Notes under the pieces: model-generated
Databases searched by the model: none
Told to the model about the DNA's origin: nothing
What the model saw: only the letters and a program-made list of their open reading frames with translations
Shown here: one piece after another, positions 54,400-62,635 of the stretch
Position numbering within the stretch: position 1 is the first letter of the stretch
Layout: the number at the start of each line of letters is the position of its first letter
Assembly: GCA_963732225.1 (NCBI GenBank)
Contig: CAVSYR010000002.1
Span: 868,001 to 932,000, forward strand
Source: VRUE01 sp963732225
GTDB taxonomy: Bacteria; Actinomycetota; Thermoleophilia; Solirubrobacterales; 70-9
Length of the DNA: 64,000 nucleotides
Reading direction: 5' to 3'
Made by a program: the position numbers and the translations under genes

Positions 54400-56163
54400 T
54401 CAGAGCCCGGCAGAAAGAACTTCTGATGCAGCCGGAGCGGCCACTTCGCCGCCCGCCGCTTCCGCTTCGACCAGCAGCACGCCGACCGCGAGCTTTGCCT
54501 TTTTAGCCGGGGCGAAGGCGGCGAACCAGGCGTCCTTACGCTGCTGCGGGTGTTCGGATTCCTCTTCGCCCGGCTTTGGCCCCAGCTCGGCGGTGCCGGT
54601 CTTGCCTGCCACCTGTGCCTCGGGGATCGCGCCGGCGGTGCCGGTTCCTTCGGTGACCACGCCGATCATCAGTTCGGTCAGTTCGTCGGCGATCTTCTTC
54701 GAGATCACCCGCACCGGCTTGGCGTCGGGTCGCAGCTTCGAGTTGGCGACGATCGAGGTCGGTTCGCGCACGCCGCCGTTGCCGATCGTCTGCGCCACGC
54801 TGGCCATCTCCAGTGGCGTTGCGAGAACCTCGCCCTGGCCGATCGCGCTGACGCCGAGGTCGACTTCTTCGCCAATTTCGGTCGGGATCGTCGATTCCTC
54901 CGGGTTGACGTGGGCGATGATCCGCGGTGCGTAGAGGGTGGGGGGCGCGTTGAAGCCGAAGCGTTCGGCCATCCCGACCAGTTCGTCGTTGCCGATCTTC
55001 GGCCCGAGCGGGGCGAAGTCGGCGTTGCACGACTCGGCGAAGGCCTGGCGGAAGGTGCCGCCGCAGAGCTCGCCGTTGGCGTTTTCGATGAAGCGGCCGC
55101 CGACGTTGGCGCCGCTGGTGATTTCGAATTCGTCGTCGAGCGAGACGACGCCCTTCTGCAGGGCGGCGGCGGTGGTGATCATCTTGAAGGTCGAGCCCGG
55201 CGGTTGGGGCGCGGAGAAGGCCTGGCCGGCGAGGGCGCGGATGTCGCCGTTGCGGGCGTCGAGCACGGCAATGCCGCCGACCCGGCCGGCGAGGGCCGAG
55301 ACGGCCGATTCCTGCAGGCCGGTGTCGATCGTCGTCTTCACCGGGGCCCCGGGTTTGGGCTCGGCTTCGGCGAGCGTGCGGGTCGAGCCGTCGATGTCGC
55401 TGGCGGCCAGCAGTGAGCCGCCCGGCTTGCCGGCGAGGCGGGCGTTGAAGGCTCGCTCGAGCCCGGTGATGCCCACCGGCGTGTCGGGAGTGAAGCCCTG
55501 GCGGGCGAGCGCTTCCATTTCGTCTTCTTCGGCCGCGCCAACTTCGCCGGTGACGTCGATCGCCTCGCTGCCAATCGGGTGGGCGCGCGCTTCCGCCGGG
55601 CCCTCGGCCAGCGGGGTCCCGTCGGCGGCGAGGATCGGGGCGCGGGGGGCGAGTTCGATCTGGCTTTCCAGGTGCTCGCTTTCGTGCAGCCCCGGGAACG
55701 CGAGCCTCTTTTCCCAGGCGACCCCGTCTTCGGCGAAGGGCAGTTCGAGCTGGGCTTCGACCGGGCCAAAAGCCACGGTGCTGACGGTGATCGGCACTTC
55801 CACGACGGTTCTCGTGTTCGCGCTGCTGCTTTCTTCGGGTACTTGGACCGAGCTGGTGCTCCCCGGCGAGCCGGCTTCCAGCGAGCGGACGGTGGCAATC
55901 TGGTCGGCTTCGCGGTAGGCGAGGACGAAATCGTTGATGCTGACCTTGTGCTGCGACCCGGGGTTCAGCTCTTTGTACATGGCGGCGTATTCACCGTTGC
56001 CCCAGGCCGTGGTGAAGCGCTTGGCGGCTTCCTTCTCAGGGGAGCCCGAAGAGGTGCCTGCAATGGCGCCGACGACGAAGGCGACGAAGGCGATCAGGGC
56101 GAGTGGAGCCATGCGGGTGGCGAGTCGGCGCCGCCGCTCCACCTCCGGGGAAAGAGGGTTCAT
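54400..56163 (-). CDS. Penicillin-binding protein (class B-like transpeptidase)
   Basis: 587 residues, one N-terminal membrane helix (PLALIAFVAFVVGAIAGTSS), an NTF2/MecA-N-like domain (KRFTTAWGNGEYAAMYKELN), a dimerisation linker, then the transpeptidase: Ser nucleophile in PPGSTFKM (SxxK), SCN (AESCNADF) and KTG (VAGKTGTAELG). All three motifs are present, so it should be active in crosslinking peptidoglycan. Similar in order to PbpA/MecA-type proteins. TACCTT (56177-56172) lies 8 nt before the ATG. Repeat E5 follows the stop. Confidence 0.92.
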   Translation of the reverse strand: MNPLSPEVERRRRLATRMAPLALIAFVAFVVGAIAGTSSGSPEKEAAKRFTTAWGNGEYAAMYKELNPGSQHKVSINDFVLAYREADQIATVRSLEAGSPGSTSSVQVPEESSSANTRTVVEVPITVSTVAFGPVEAQLELPFAEDGVAWEKRLAFPGLHESEHLESQIELAPRAPILAADGTPLAEGPAEARAHPIGSEAIDVTGEVGAAEEDEMEALARQGFTPDTPVGITGLERAFNARLAGKPGGSLLAASDIDGSTRTLAEAEPKPGAPVKTTIDTGLQESAVSALAGRVGGIAVLDARNGDIRALAGQAFSAPQPPGSTFKMITTAAALQKGVVSLDDEFEITSGANVGGRFIENANGELCGGTFRQAFAESCNADFAPLGPKIGNDELVGMAERFGFNAPPTLYAPRIIAHVNPEESTIPTEIGEEVDLGVSAIGQGEVLATPLEMASVAQTIGNGGVREPTSIVANSKLRPDAKPVRVISKKIADELTELMIGVVTEGTGTAGAIPEAQVAGKTGTAELGPKPGEEESEHPQQRKDAWFAAFAPAKKAKLAVGVLLVEAEAAGGEVAAPAASEVLSAGL

Positions 56164-56211
56164 TTTGGTGAAAGGTAGTGCAGGGACCGGGTGTCCCTCA
56201 TCATTTGATCG

Positions 56212-57357
56212 ATGACCGTTCTCGACTGGGCAATCGTCGCCTTCACCTTGGCGCTGGGCCTCTGGGGTTACCGCCAGGGGCTGATCGTCGGCACGCTCAC
56301 CCTGATCGGCTTCGGGGTCGGGGCGTTGGCGGGTAGCCGGATCGCGCCGCTGGTGCTCAACCAGGGGTCGGCATCTCCCTACGCGCCGCTCTGCGCCGCC
56401 CTCGGCGCGCTGATCGGCGGCGCCCTCGTCGCGGTCACCCTGGAGGGTCTCGCCCTCGGCTTGCGCTCACGGGTGATCCGCGGCAAAGGCGCGCTGCACC
56501 TTGCTGATGGGGCCGGTGGTGCCGCCCTGATCGCCTCCGTGGCACTGGGTCTGGTTTGGGTCTTCGGCGCGGTCGTGCTGCAGGCGCCGGGAACCGCGCG
56601 ACTGCGCGGGGACGTGCAGAGTTCGCTGATCCTGCGCAGCCTCAACGAAGTGTTGCCGCCCTCGGGCCCGATCCTGCACGCGCTCGACCGCGTCGATCCG
56701 GCCCCGTCGATCATCGGGCCGACGGCGCCGGTGTCGGCGCCCGACCCGGCGATTGCCACCGACCCCGAGGTGGAGGGCGCGGAAGGCTCGGTGGTGCGAG
56801 TCCTCGGCACGGCCTGCGGACTCGGCGTCGAGGGTTCGGGCTGGGTTGCCGGCCCAGGGCTGATCGTCACCAACGCCCACGTGGTCGCCGGCGAGGACGA
56901 CACCACGGTGACCACGCCCGGCGGTGCCTCGCTGCGGGCGACGCCGCTTCACTACGACCCCGAAAACGACCTCGCCCTGCTGCACGTGGATGCGGACCTG
57001 CCGCAGCTGGAGCTCGCCCCCGATCCGAGTTCGGGCACGGCGGGCGCGGTGCTCGGCTACCCGGAGAACGGGCCCTACTCTGTTGCGCCGGCGCGCCTCG
57101 GCGAGACCCGCGACACGGTCAGCGAGGATTCCTACGGGCGCGGCCCAATCCGCCGCTCGATTTCCTCCTTGCGCGGCAGCGTGCGCAGCGGCAACTCCGG
57201 CGGGCCGCTGATCGACAGTCGCGGTCGCGTCCTCGGCACCGTCTTCGCCGCGACGACGACTGGCACGCCCGGCGGCTTCGCCGTCCCCGACAAGGTCGTC
57301 GAAGAAGCCCTGCGGGGTCCCTTGGCGCCGGTCGAGACCGGTCCCTGTACCAGTTGA
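56212..57357 (+). CDS. Membrane serine protease with CvpA-like domain (MarP-like)
   Basis: 381 residues. Four membrane helices in a CvpA/colicin V production-like domain (residues 1-about 125, LDWAIVAFTLALGLWGYRQG), then an extracytoplasmic trypsin-like domain: His in TNAHVVAGED, Asp in ENDLALLHVDA and Ser in SGNSGGPLIDS. MarP of mycobacteria has this arrangement and is needed for acid and oxidative stress survival, where it activates a peptidoglycan hydrolase. Cys in GTACGLG and GPCTS may form the redox-sensitive disulfide known in MarP. It diverges from the penicillin-binding protein gene. Confidence 0.9.
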   Translation: MTVLDWAIVAFTLALGLWGYRQGLIVGTLTLIGFGVGALAGSRIAPLVLNQGSASPYAPLCAALGALIGGALVAVTLEGLALGLRSRVIRGKGALHLADGAGGAALIASVALGLVWVFGAVVLQAPGTARLRGDVQSSLILRSLNEVLPPSGPILHALDRVDPAPSIIGPTAPVSAPDPAIATDPEVEGAEGSVVRVLGTACGLGVEGSGWVAGPGLIVTNAHVVAGEDDTTVTTPGGASLRATPLHYDPENDLALLHVDADLPQLELAPDPSSGTAGAVLGYPENGPYSVAPARLGETRDTVSEDSYGRGPIRRSISSLRGSVRSGNSGGPLIDSRGRVLGTVFAATTTGTPGGFAVPDKVVEEALRGPLAPVETGPCTS

Positions 57358-57369
57358 GTGAGCCCGTCA

Positions 57370-57384
57370 CTTACGTTCGGTAAG
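57370..57384. promoter_or_regulatory. Inverted-repeat operator before HxlR gene
   Basis: CTTAC-GTTCG-GTAAG, a perfect 5-5-5 inverted repeat overlapping TAAGCT (57381-57386). Its size and position fit autoregulation by the HxlR-family protein encoded 13 nt downstream. Confidence 0.55.
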
Positions 57385-57397
57385 CTCGTTTGACTAC

Positions 57398-57742
57398 GTG
57401 GAGGCCGGGTCAACGACCCAAAATCAGGCCAGCAACGGCGTCTGCCCGCACTTTCACGCGGCGATCGAGCTGATCGGCAAGCGCTGGACCGGCGCGATCA
57501 TCTCGGCGCTCACCGAGGGCCCGTTGCGCTTCGCCGATTTGGCGCGAGCCGTTCCGGGGCTCTCGGATCGGCTGCTCTCCCAGCGCCTGCGCGAGCTCGA
57601 GCTCGAGGGCTTGGTCGAACGCGAGGTCGAATCCGGGACTCCCGTGCGCGTCACCTATTCCCTCACCGAGAAGGGGACGGAGCTGCGCCCCGTGATCGGT
57701 GAGCTGAAGCAGTGGGCGAGACGCTGGAACCTGACCACGTAG
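57398..57742 (+). CDS. HxlR-family transcriptional regulator
   Basis: 114-residue winged helix-turn-helix protein. CPHFHAAIELIGKRWTGAII has the conserved Cys and the GKRWT motif; RFADLARAVPGLSDRLLSQR with LRELELEGLVEREV is the recognition helix and wing. In HxlR/HypR relatives the Cys near position 16 senses quinones, aldehydes or disulfide stress. GTG start, no Shine-Dalgarno. The gene overlaps the start of xseA by 31 nt. Confidence 0.9.
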   Translation: MEAGSTTQNQASNGVCPHFHAAIELIGKRWTGAIISALTEGPLRFADLARAVPGLSDRLLSQRLRELELEGLVEREVESGTPVRVTYSLTEKGTELRPVIGELKQWARRWNLTT

Positions 57743-59037
57743 CCGCCAAGGCGCCGCAGCTGCCCGGTCCCTTCGCGGTCGGGCGCTATGCCCGCAAGCT
57801 GCAGGAGGAGATGCGGCGGCGGGCGCGGGTCTTGCTGATCGGCGAGGTCACCGGCGTCGGCCGCAGCAAGGTGCAGGCCTACTTCGAGCTGCGCGACGGC
57901 GAGGGCGCGGTGCCCTGCGCGATCTGGCTCGATGATCTCGACAAGGCGGGGCTGCCCGAAGGCGCCCTGCGCGACGGCGCCGAAGTGGTGATCGCCGGCG
58001 GGCCCGACTACTACCCGGGTGGCGGCCAGGCCTCGCCCAGCTTCTCCTTCCGCGCCACCCACGTGCGCCTGGCTGGGGAGGGGGACCTGCTGGCGAGGCT
58101 CGAGGCGCTGCGCAAGCAGCTCAAGGCGGAGGGGCTCTTCGAGCTGCAGGGTCAGTTGCGGCGACCCGTGCTGCCGAAGACGATCGGCGTCGTCACGGCG
58201 GAGAGTGGTGCGGCCCGGCGCGACCTCTTGGCCGGTCTCGAGCGGCGCGGCTGGGCCGGCACCGTGGTCTGGGCCTTCGCGCCGGTGCAGGACCGCCACG
58301 CGGCGCCGGCGATCACGGCGGCGATTCAGGACCTCGCCGCGCAGCCGCAGGTCGAGGCGATCGTGGTCACCCGTGGCGGCGGCAGCCTCGCCGACCTCTG
58401 GGCCTTCTGCGACGAGACGCTCTGTCGCACGGTGGCGATGCTGCGCGTGCCGGTGGTCAGCGCCGTCGGTCACGAGCGCGACTCGACCCTGATCGACGAC
58501 GTCGCCGCCGCCGCTTGCTCGACCCCGACCCACGCCGCCGAGGCGGCCGTTCCGCTCGACTGCGGGATGGCTCGCCTCGGTCTCGAGCGCAGCGTCGCCG
58601 TCTTGTCTCGCGCCGCCGAGGGGGCCGTGCGCGCCCGCACGCCGCACCTCGTTGCCTTGGCGCGTGGCCCGGCCCGGGCACTGCGGCGCGAGCGGCTCGC
58701 CCTCAACCAGAAGACACGCGAGATCCGCGCTGCCTCCGAACGCGGCATCGCCGAGCGCCTCGGCTTCCAGCGTCGCCTCGCCAGCGTTGTGCTCGAGCGA
58801 GCCCGCCGTCGCGCCGCCGGGGCCGAAATGGAGCGTCGCCGAGCGGCCCTGCACCGGGCCGAAGTGGCGCTGCGCGCCCACGAACCCGAGCGCACGCTGG
58901 AGCGCGGCTACGCGCTGGTTGAGGATCCCCGCGGAGAGCCGGTGACAGCCGCTGCCGAGGCGATCGCCGCCAAGAACGTCAGACTGCGGTTCGCCGATGG
59001 CGGCGTCGATGCCAGGATTGAGGAAGCAAGTGAGTGA
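57712..59037 (+). CDS. xseA: Exodeoxyribonuclease VII large subunit
   Basis: 441 residues. N-terminal OB-fold that binds single-stranded DNA (YARKLQEEMRRRARVLLIGE, KVQAYFELRDGEGAVPCAIW), catalytic block (IGVVTAESGAARRDLLAGLE), VTRGGGSLADLWAFCDE and VPVVSAVGHERDSTLIDDVA, then a long helical C-terminal domain. Cuts single-stranded DNA from both ends with XseB. The GTG start at 57712 lies inside the HxlR gene; a start further in is possible. Stop overlaps the xseB start region. Confidence 0.93.
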   Translation: MGETLEPDHVAAKAPQLPGPFAVGRYARKLQEEMRRRARVLLIGEVTGVGRSKVQAYFELRDGEGAVPCAIWLDDLDKAGLPEGALRDGAEVVIAGGPDYYPGGGQASPSFSFRATHVRLAGEGDLLARLEALRKQLKAEGLFELQGQLRRPVLPKTIGVVTAESGAARRDLLAGLERRGWAGTVVWAFAPVQDRHAAPAITAAIQDLAAQPQVEAIVVTRGGGSLADLWAFCDETLCRTVAMLRVPVVSAVGHERDSTLIDDVAAAACSTPTHAAEAAVPLDCGMARLGLERSVAVLSRAAEGAVRARTPHLVALARGPARALRRERLALNQKTREIRAASERGIAERLGFQRRLASVVLERARRRAAGAEMERRRAALHRAEVALRAHEPERTLERGYALVEDPRGEPVTAAAEAIAAKNVRLRFADGGVDARIEEASE

Positions 59038-59266
59038 GAAGCCCGAGAGCTACGAGGCCGCGGTGGAGCGGCTGGAGCAGATCATTGATCGGCTCGACTC
59101 CGGCCAGGCCGGCCTGCGCGAGACCCTTGACCTCTGCGGCGAGGGACGTGACCTGGTCACCTACTGCACCGCTGAGCTCGACGCTGTGGGCGAGGGCTTG
59201 AAAGAGCTCAAACTCGACGAGCTGGCCACCAAGCTCGCTAGCTCGGCCGAGCCCGGCGCTGCCTGA
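59030..59266 (+). CDS. xseB: Exodeoxyribonuclease VII small subunit
   Basis: 78 residues from GTG 59030: SEKPESYEAAVERLEQIIDR followed by LDSGQAGLRETLDLCGEGRD, the complete XseB helical hairpin that packs on XseA. GTG is chosen because it follows the family N terminus and overlaps the xseA stop by 8 nt; an upstream in-frame ATG (58997) would add 11 residues. Convergent with addA. Confidence 0.93.
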   Translation: MSEKPESYEAAVERLEQIIDRLDSGQAGLRETLDLCGEGRDLVTYCTAELDAVGEGLKELKLDELATKLASSAEPGAA

Positions 59267-62200
59267 TCAGCTTTTGTCACGGACGCTGGCGATCTTCGCT
59301 TCGAGCTCTTCTCGCCCAGCCTCGATCTCACTTTGCCCCCACTTGACAATGAACGGTTCTTCGGGGCGTGCCAAGAAGACGTAGGCGAGCTCGACCTCGG
59401 GCGTGTCCAGCGCCTCGGCAACGGCGAGCGCGTAGATCGCCTGCTGGGTCTCATAGCGGGTGACGAGCTCTCGCGGTTGGGCGCCGTCGACCCTGTCGGT
59501 CTTGTAGTCGACGATCAGCGGCGGCTCTCCGTCTCGCTGCACCAGCAGGTCGATCGAGCCGCGCAGAACGGTGTCGGCGACCTCAATCAGCAGCGGCACC
59601 TCGGCCCGGCTCTTCGCGTCTCGCACCCGCTCGGCGAAGAAGCTGGAGCCGAGCCAGGCTTGCAGCGGCGCCAGCAGTGATTCCTCACTGAGCTCTGAGT
59701 TGACGATCTCCCCCGAGCGGGCGATGCGCTGGATCAGATCCGCGGTTGGTGTTTGCCACTCATTCGCCTGACTCCACTCGAGCAGGGCGTGCACGCCGAT
59801 GCCCCTCGCCGCGGCACCATCGGCCTCGTCGTGCTCCTCGCCGTCCTGCTCGCGCAGGGCGCGATCGCTGTCGGGGGGACGTTCCGCCGAACCCTCGCCA
59901 TGGGCGGAGATCGCCGTGTAAGAGAGCGGACGGCGCGCGGCCCTGGTCGTCCTTTGCGCGACCAGCGGCGCCGGTCCCACGCCGGGGTCTCGCGCTCCGT
60001 CGGCCTCCTTGTGCACAGCGGTCAGGGCCTGCGCCTGCTCGACCGAGGCGAGATTGAGGCGAACCGCGATCTCCGATGGTGGGAACGTCGCCTCCAAGCC
60101 CGGCCTCGGCTCGGGCGCCGGAACAGCGATGGTCGAATCGTGCTCGCGATCGATCTCGAAGGCGGCGGCGATCCGCTCGATCACGGCTTTGCCGTGGCTC
60201 TCCCGGGACGGGGGAGTGGGTCTGATCACGCCGCTCAGGAGCAGCCGCTGGCGCGCCCGCGTCGCCCCGACGTGGAAGAGGCGCAGCTCCTCCTCGGCTT
60301 CGCGCTTTTGGGCCTCCTCGCTGAGCTCGCGCTGGGCGTAGAGGTTGACTCCGCGGGCGCCGAGCCGGCGCAGTTGCATCCCCACCCGCGGCGACTCCTG
60401 CTCGCGGCCGAGGGTGAGCAGCGGCGTGCGCGTGGAGGGGAGCAGGCCGCGGGAGAGGTGGGGGATCGCGACGACGTCGAACTCCAGCCCCTTGGCGCTG
60501 TGGATGGTCATGATCCGCACCCCGTCGTGGCCCTCGACCACGGTCGCTGCCTGTGCGTCGGCGTCGGCATCGGCGCGGGCGGCGAGGAAGTCGAGCAGGC
60601 CGCGCAGGTCGCGGCCCTCGGCGCTCTCGAAGTCGGCGGCGAGGCGCATCAGCTTGCGCACGTTGGCGAAGCGCATCTCGCCGGCGGAGCGCATCAGCAC
60701 CGCGAGGTCGTAGCCGGTCTCCGTGACCGCGGCGTCGATCAGGCCGGCCAGCGAGAGCGAAGCCGCGCGGCGGCGCAGCCCGGTCAGCGTCTCGACAAAG
60801 GTGCTCAGCAGCAGTAGCTCGTCGGCGGGGATCTGCCCGAGGCGCGCGGCGTCGACCTCCTCGCTCTCGCCCAGCCCCGCCGCCAGCTCGACCGTCGGCC
60901 AGAGTTGGCGACCCCGGCCGGCCGCGGCGCGCAGCAGCCAGAGCGTGTCCGGCGTCACTCCGCAGACGGGCGAGGCCAGCGCTCCCAGCAGCGCCTGGTC
61001 GTCGAGTGGGTTGGCGATCGTCGCCAGCAGGGCGCAGACGTCGGCGACCTGCTGCTGGGACCAGTAGCCGCGGCCGCCGACCACATAGGGGCGCAGGCCG
61101 GCGCGCTCCAGGGAGTCCTCGTAAGCGTCGAGGCGGGTAAAGGCGCGCAGCAGCACCACCATCGCGCCGCGCTCGACCCCCTGGTCGGCGAGCTCGCGCA
61201 GGCGCGAGGCGAGGAAGCGTGCCTCGGCCAACTGGTTGACCGGCGTGCGGGCGTCGGTCACCGGGTCGAGTTGGATCTCGCCCTGATCCCAGCCCTCGCG
61301 GCCGGTGAGCAGTATCTCCACCGCCGGCCCCTCTCCGGGGGGCTCGGGTTGGGACGGTGGAGTGCCGACCCGCAGCGGCGTGTAGCCGGCCAGCAGCCGC
61401 TCGCCGATCGCGTTGACAGCGCCGATCACCTCGGGGCGGGAGCGGAAGTTGCCGCTCAGCGGGATCGTCTCGCCGCTGGGACTCGCTTCGATCGCCTGCC
61501 GCCGCTGACGGAAGACATCGAGGTCGGCGTGGCGGAAGCCGTAGATCGACTGCAGCTCGTCGCCGACCACCATCAGCTGGCATTTAGGTCCCCGCAGAGC
61601 TTCGATCAGGCGCAACTGCAGGCGGTTGGTGTCTTGGAACTCGTCGACGAGGAGGTAGTTGAAGCGGGATCGGTAGGACGCTCCGATTTCTTTCTCCAGC
61701 AAGCGAGCGGCGAGCAGCTGCAGGTCCTCGAAGTCGATGCCGGCGCGCCTTTCCTTGGCGACCGCGAAGCGCGCCGAGAACAGCTGCAAGAGCTCGGCAA
61801 CGTGGCGGTAGGCGAGGCCGCCCTCGCCCGCCTCGGCGACGCGACTCAACGCCGCCTCGATCGCCTCTCTGTAAGCGGCGATCGGTTTCGCTTTGCTGCC
61901 GGTTCGCAGTGCGGCGATCTGGTCGAGGCTGGGCGGGTCCCCGGAGCCCTCGAGCAAGGCCAGCGCTCGCTCGACCAGCTCGTGGTTGGCGCTGCCCGGC
62001 TTCAGCTCGGGGAGCGCCTCTGACGCGGCCGCGGCTGCGTTTCGCAGCGCTCCCTGCACGTCTGGCTCCGGCGGCTCGGGAAGCCGGGGCTCGGCCGCTC
62101 CGCGGCTGCGCAGCTCGGCGTGGGCGCCGATCACCATTGCCCGCAGCCCGCCGATGTCGAAGGCGGCTGCCGTGTCCTCGCGACTGCGCTCGCCCGCGGC

Positions 62201-62635
62201 CAGGAAGGCCTCGAGTGCCTCGTCGAAGGCCTTGCCGGCCGCCCGCTCGGTCTCCGGGGCGTCCAGCACCCGGAACCTGGGATCGATGCCGACCGCGACC
62301 GGGTGGGCCGAGAGCAGGCGGTTGCAGAAGCCGTGGATCGTCGTCACCCAGGCGCTGCCGAGCCGGGGCAGCAGCTCGCCGGCGCGCTCGGAACCCGCCT
62401 CGGCCCGGCGCTCGACCTCGGCCCGGATCCGCTGACGCAGCTCGGCGGCGGCCTTGTCGGTGAAGGTGAAGGCGAGGACGGCGTCGGGGGAGACGCCCCG
62501 CTCACAGACGAGCCGGCAGTAGCGGTCGACCATCACCCCGGTCTTGCCCGTGCCGGCGCCAGCCTCGACCATCACCTCCGCGGCCGTCGCCTCGATTGCT
62601 GCCCGTTGCTCGGCGGTTGGCTTGCGCTTGCTCAC
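59267..62635 (-). CDS. addA: AddA-type ATP-dependent helicase/nuclease
   Basis: 1122-residue UvrD-like superfamily 1 helicase with nuclease. Walker A VEAGAGTGKTGVMVDRY, FTFTDKAAAELRQRI (motif Ia), TTIHGFCNRLLS, YLLVDEFQDTNRLQLRLIEA (Walker B), SLSGNF-like FRSRPEVIGAVN block, and MTIHSAKGLEFDVVAIPHLS (motif V). At the C terminus RGSIDLLVQRD and PLIVDYKTDRV form the PD-(D/E)XK nuclease site. Unwinds and processes double-strand breaks with AddB for RecA loading. The GTG start overlaps the addB TGA (GTGA), so translation is coupled. Confidence 0.92.
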   Translation of the reverse strand: MSKRKPTAEQRAAIEATAAEVMVEAGAGTGKTGVMVDRYCRLVCERGVSPDAVLAFTFTDKAAAELRQRIRAEVERRAEAGSERAGELLPRLGSAWVTTIHGFCNRLLSAHPVAVGIDPRFRVLDAPETERAAGKAFDEALEAFLAAGERSREDTAAAFDIGGLRAMVIGAHAELRSRGAAEPRLPEPPEPDVQGALRNAAAAASEALPELKPGSANHELVERALALLEGSGDPPSLDQIAALRTGSKAKPIAAYREAIEAALSRVAEAGEGGLAYRHVAELLQLFSARFAVAKERRAGIDFEDLQLLAARLLEKEIGASYRSRFNYLLVDEFQDTNRLQLRLIEALRGPKCQLMVVGDELQSIYGFRHADLDVFRQRRQAIEASPSGETIPLSGNFRSRPEVIGAVNAIGERLLAGYTPLRVGTPPSQPEPPGEGPAVEILLTGREGWDQGEIQLDPVTDARTPVNQLAEARFLASRLRELADQGVERGAMVVLLRAFTRLDAYEDSLERAGLRPYVVGGRGYWSQQQVADVCALLATIANPLDDQALLGALASPVCGVTPDTLWLLRAAAGRGRQLWPTVELAAGLGESEEVDAARLGQIPADELLLLSTFVETLTGLRRRAASLSLAGLIDAAVTETGYDLAVLMRSAGEMRFANVRKLMRLAADFESAEGRDLRGLLDFLAARADADADAQAATVVEGHDGVRIMTIHSAKGLEFDVVAIPHLSRGLLPSTRTPLLTLGREQESPRVGMQLRRLGARGVNLYAQRELSEEAQKREAEEELRLFHVGATRARQRLLLSGVIRPTPPSRESHGKAVIERIAAAFEIDREHDSTIAVPAPEPRPGLEATFPPSEIAVRLNLASVEQAQALTAVHKEADGARDPGVGPAPLVAQRTTRAARRPLSYTAISAHGEGSAERPPDSDRALREQDGEEHDEADGAAARGIGVHALLEWSQANEWQTPTADLIQRIARSGEIVNSELSEESLLAPLQAWLGSSFFAERVRDAKSRAEVPLLIEVADTVLRGSIDLLVQRDGEPPLIVDYKTDRVDGAQPRELVTRYETQQAIYALAVAEALDTPEVELAYVFLARPEEPFIVKWGQSEIEAGREELEAKIASVRDKS

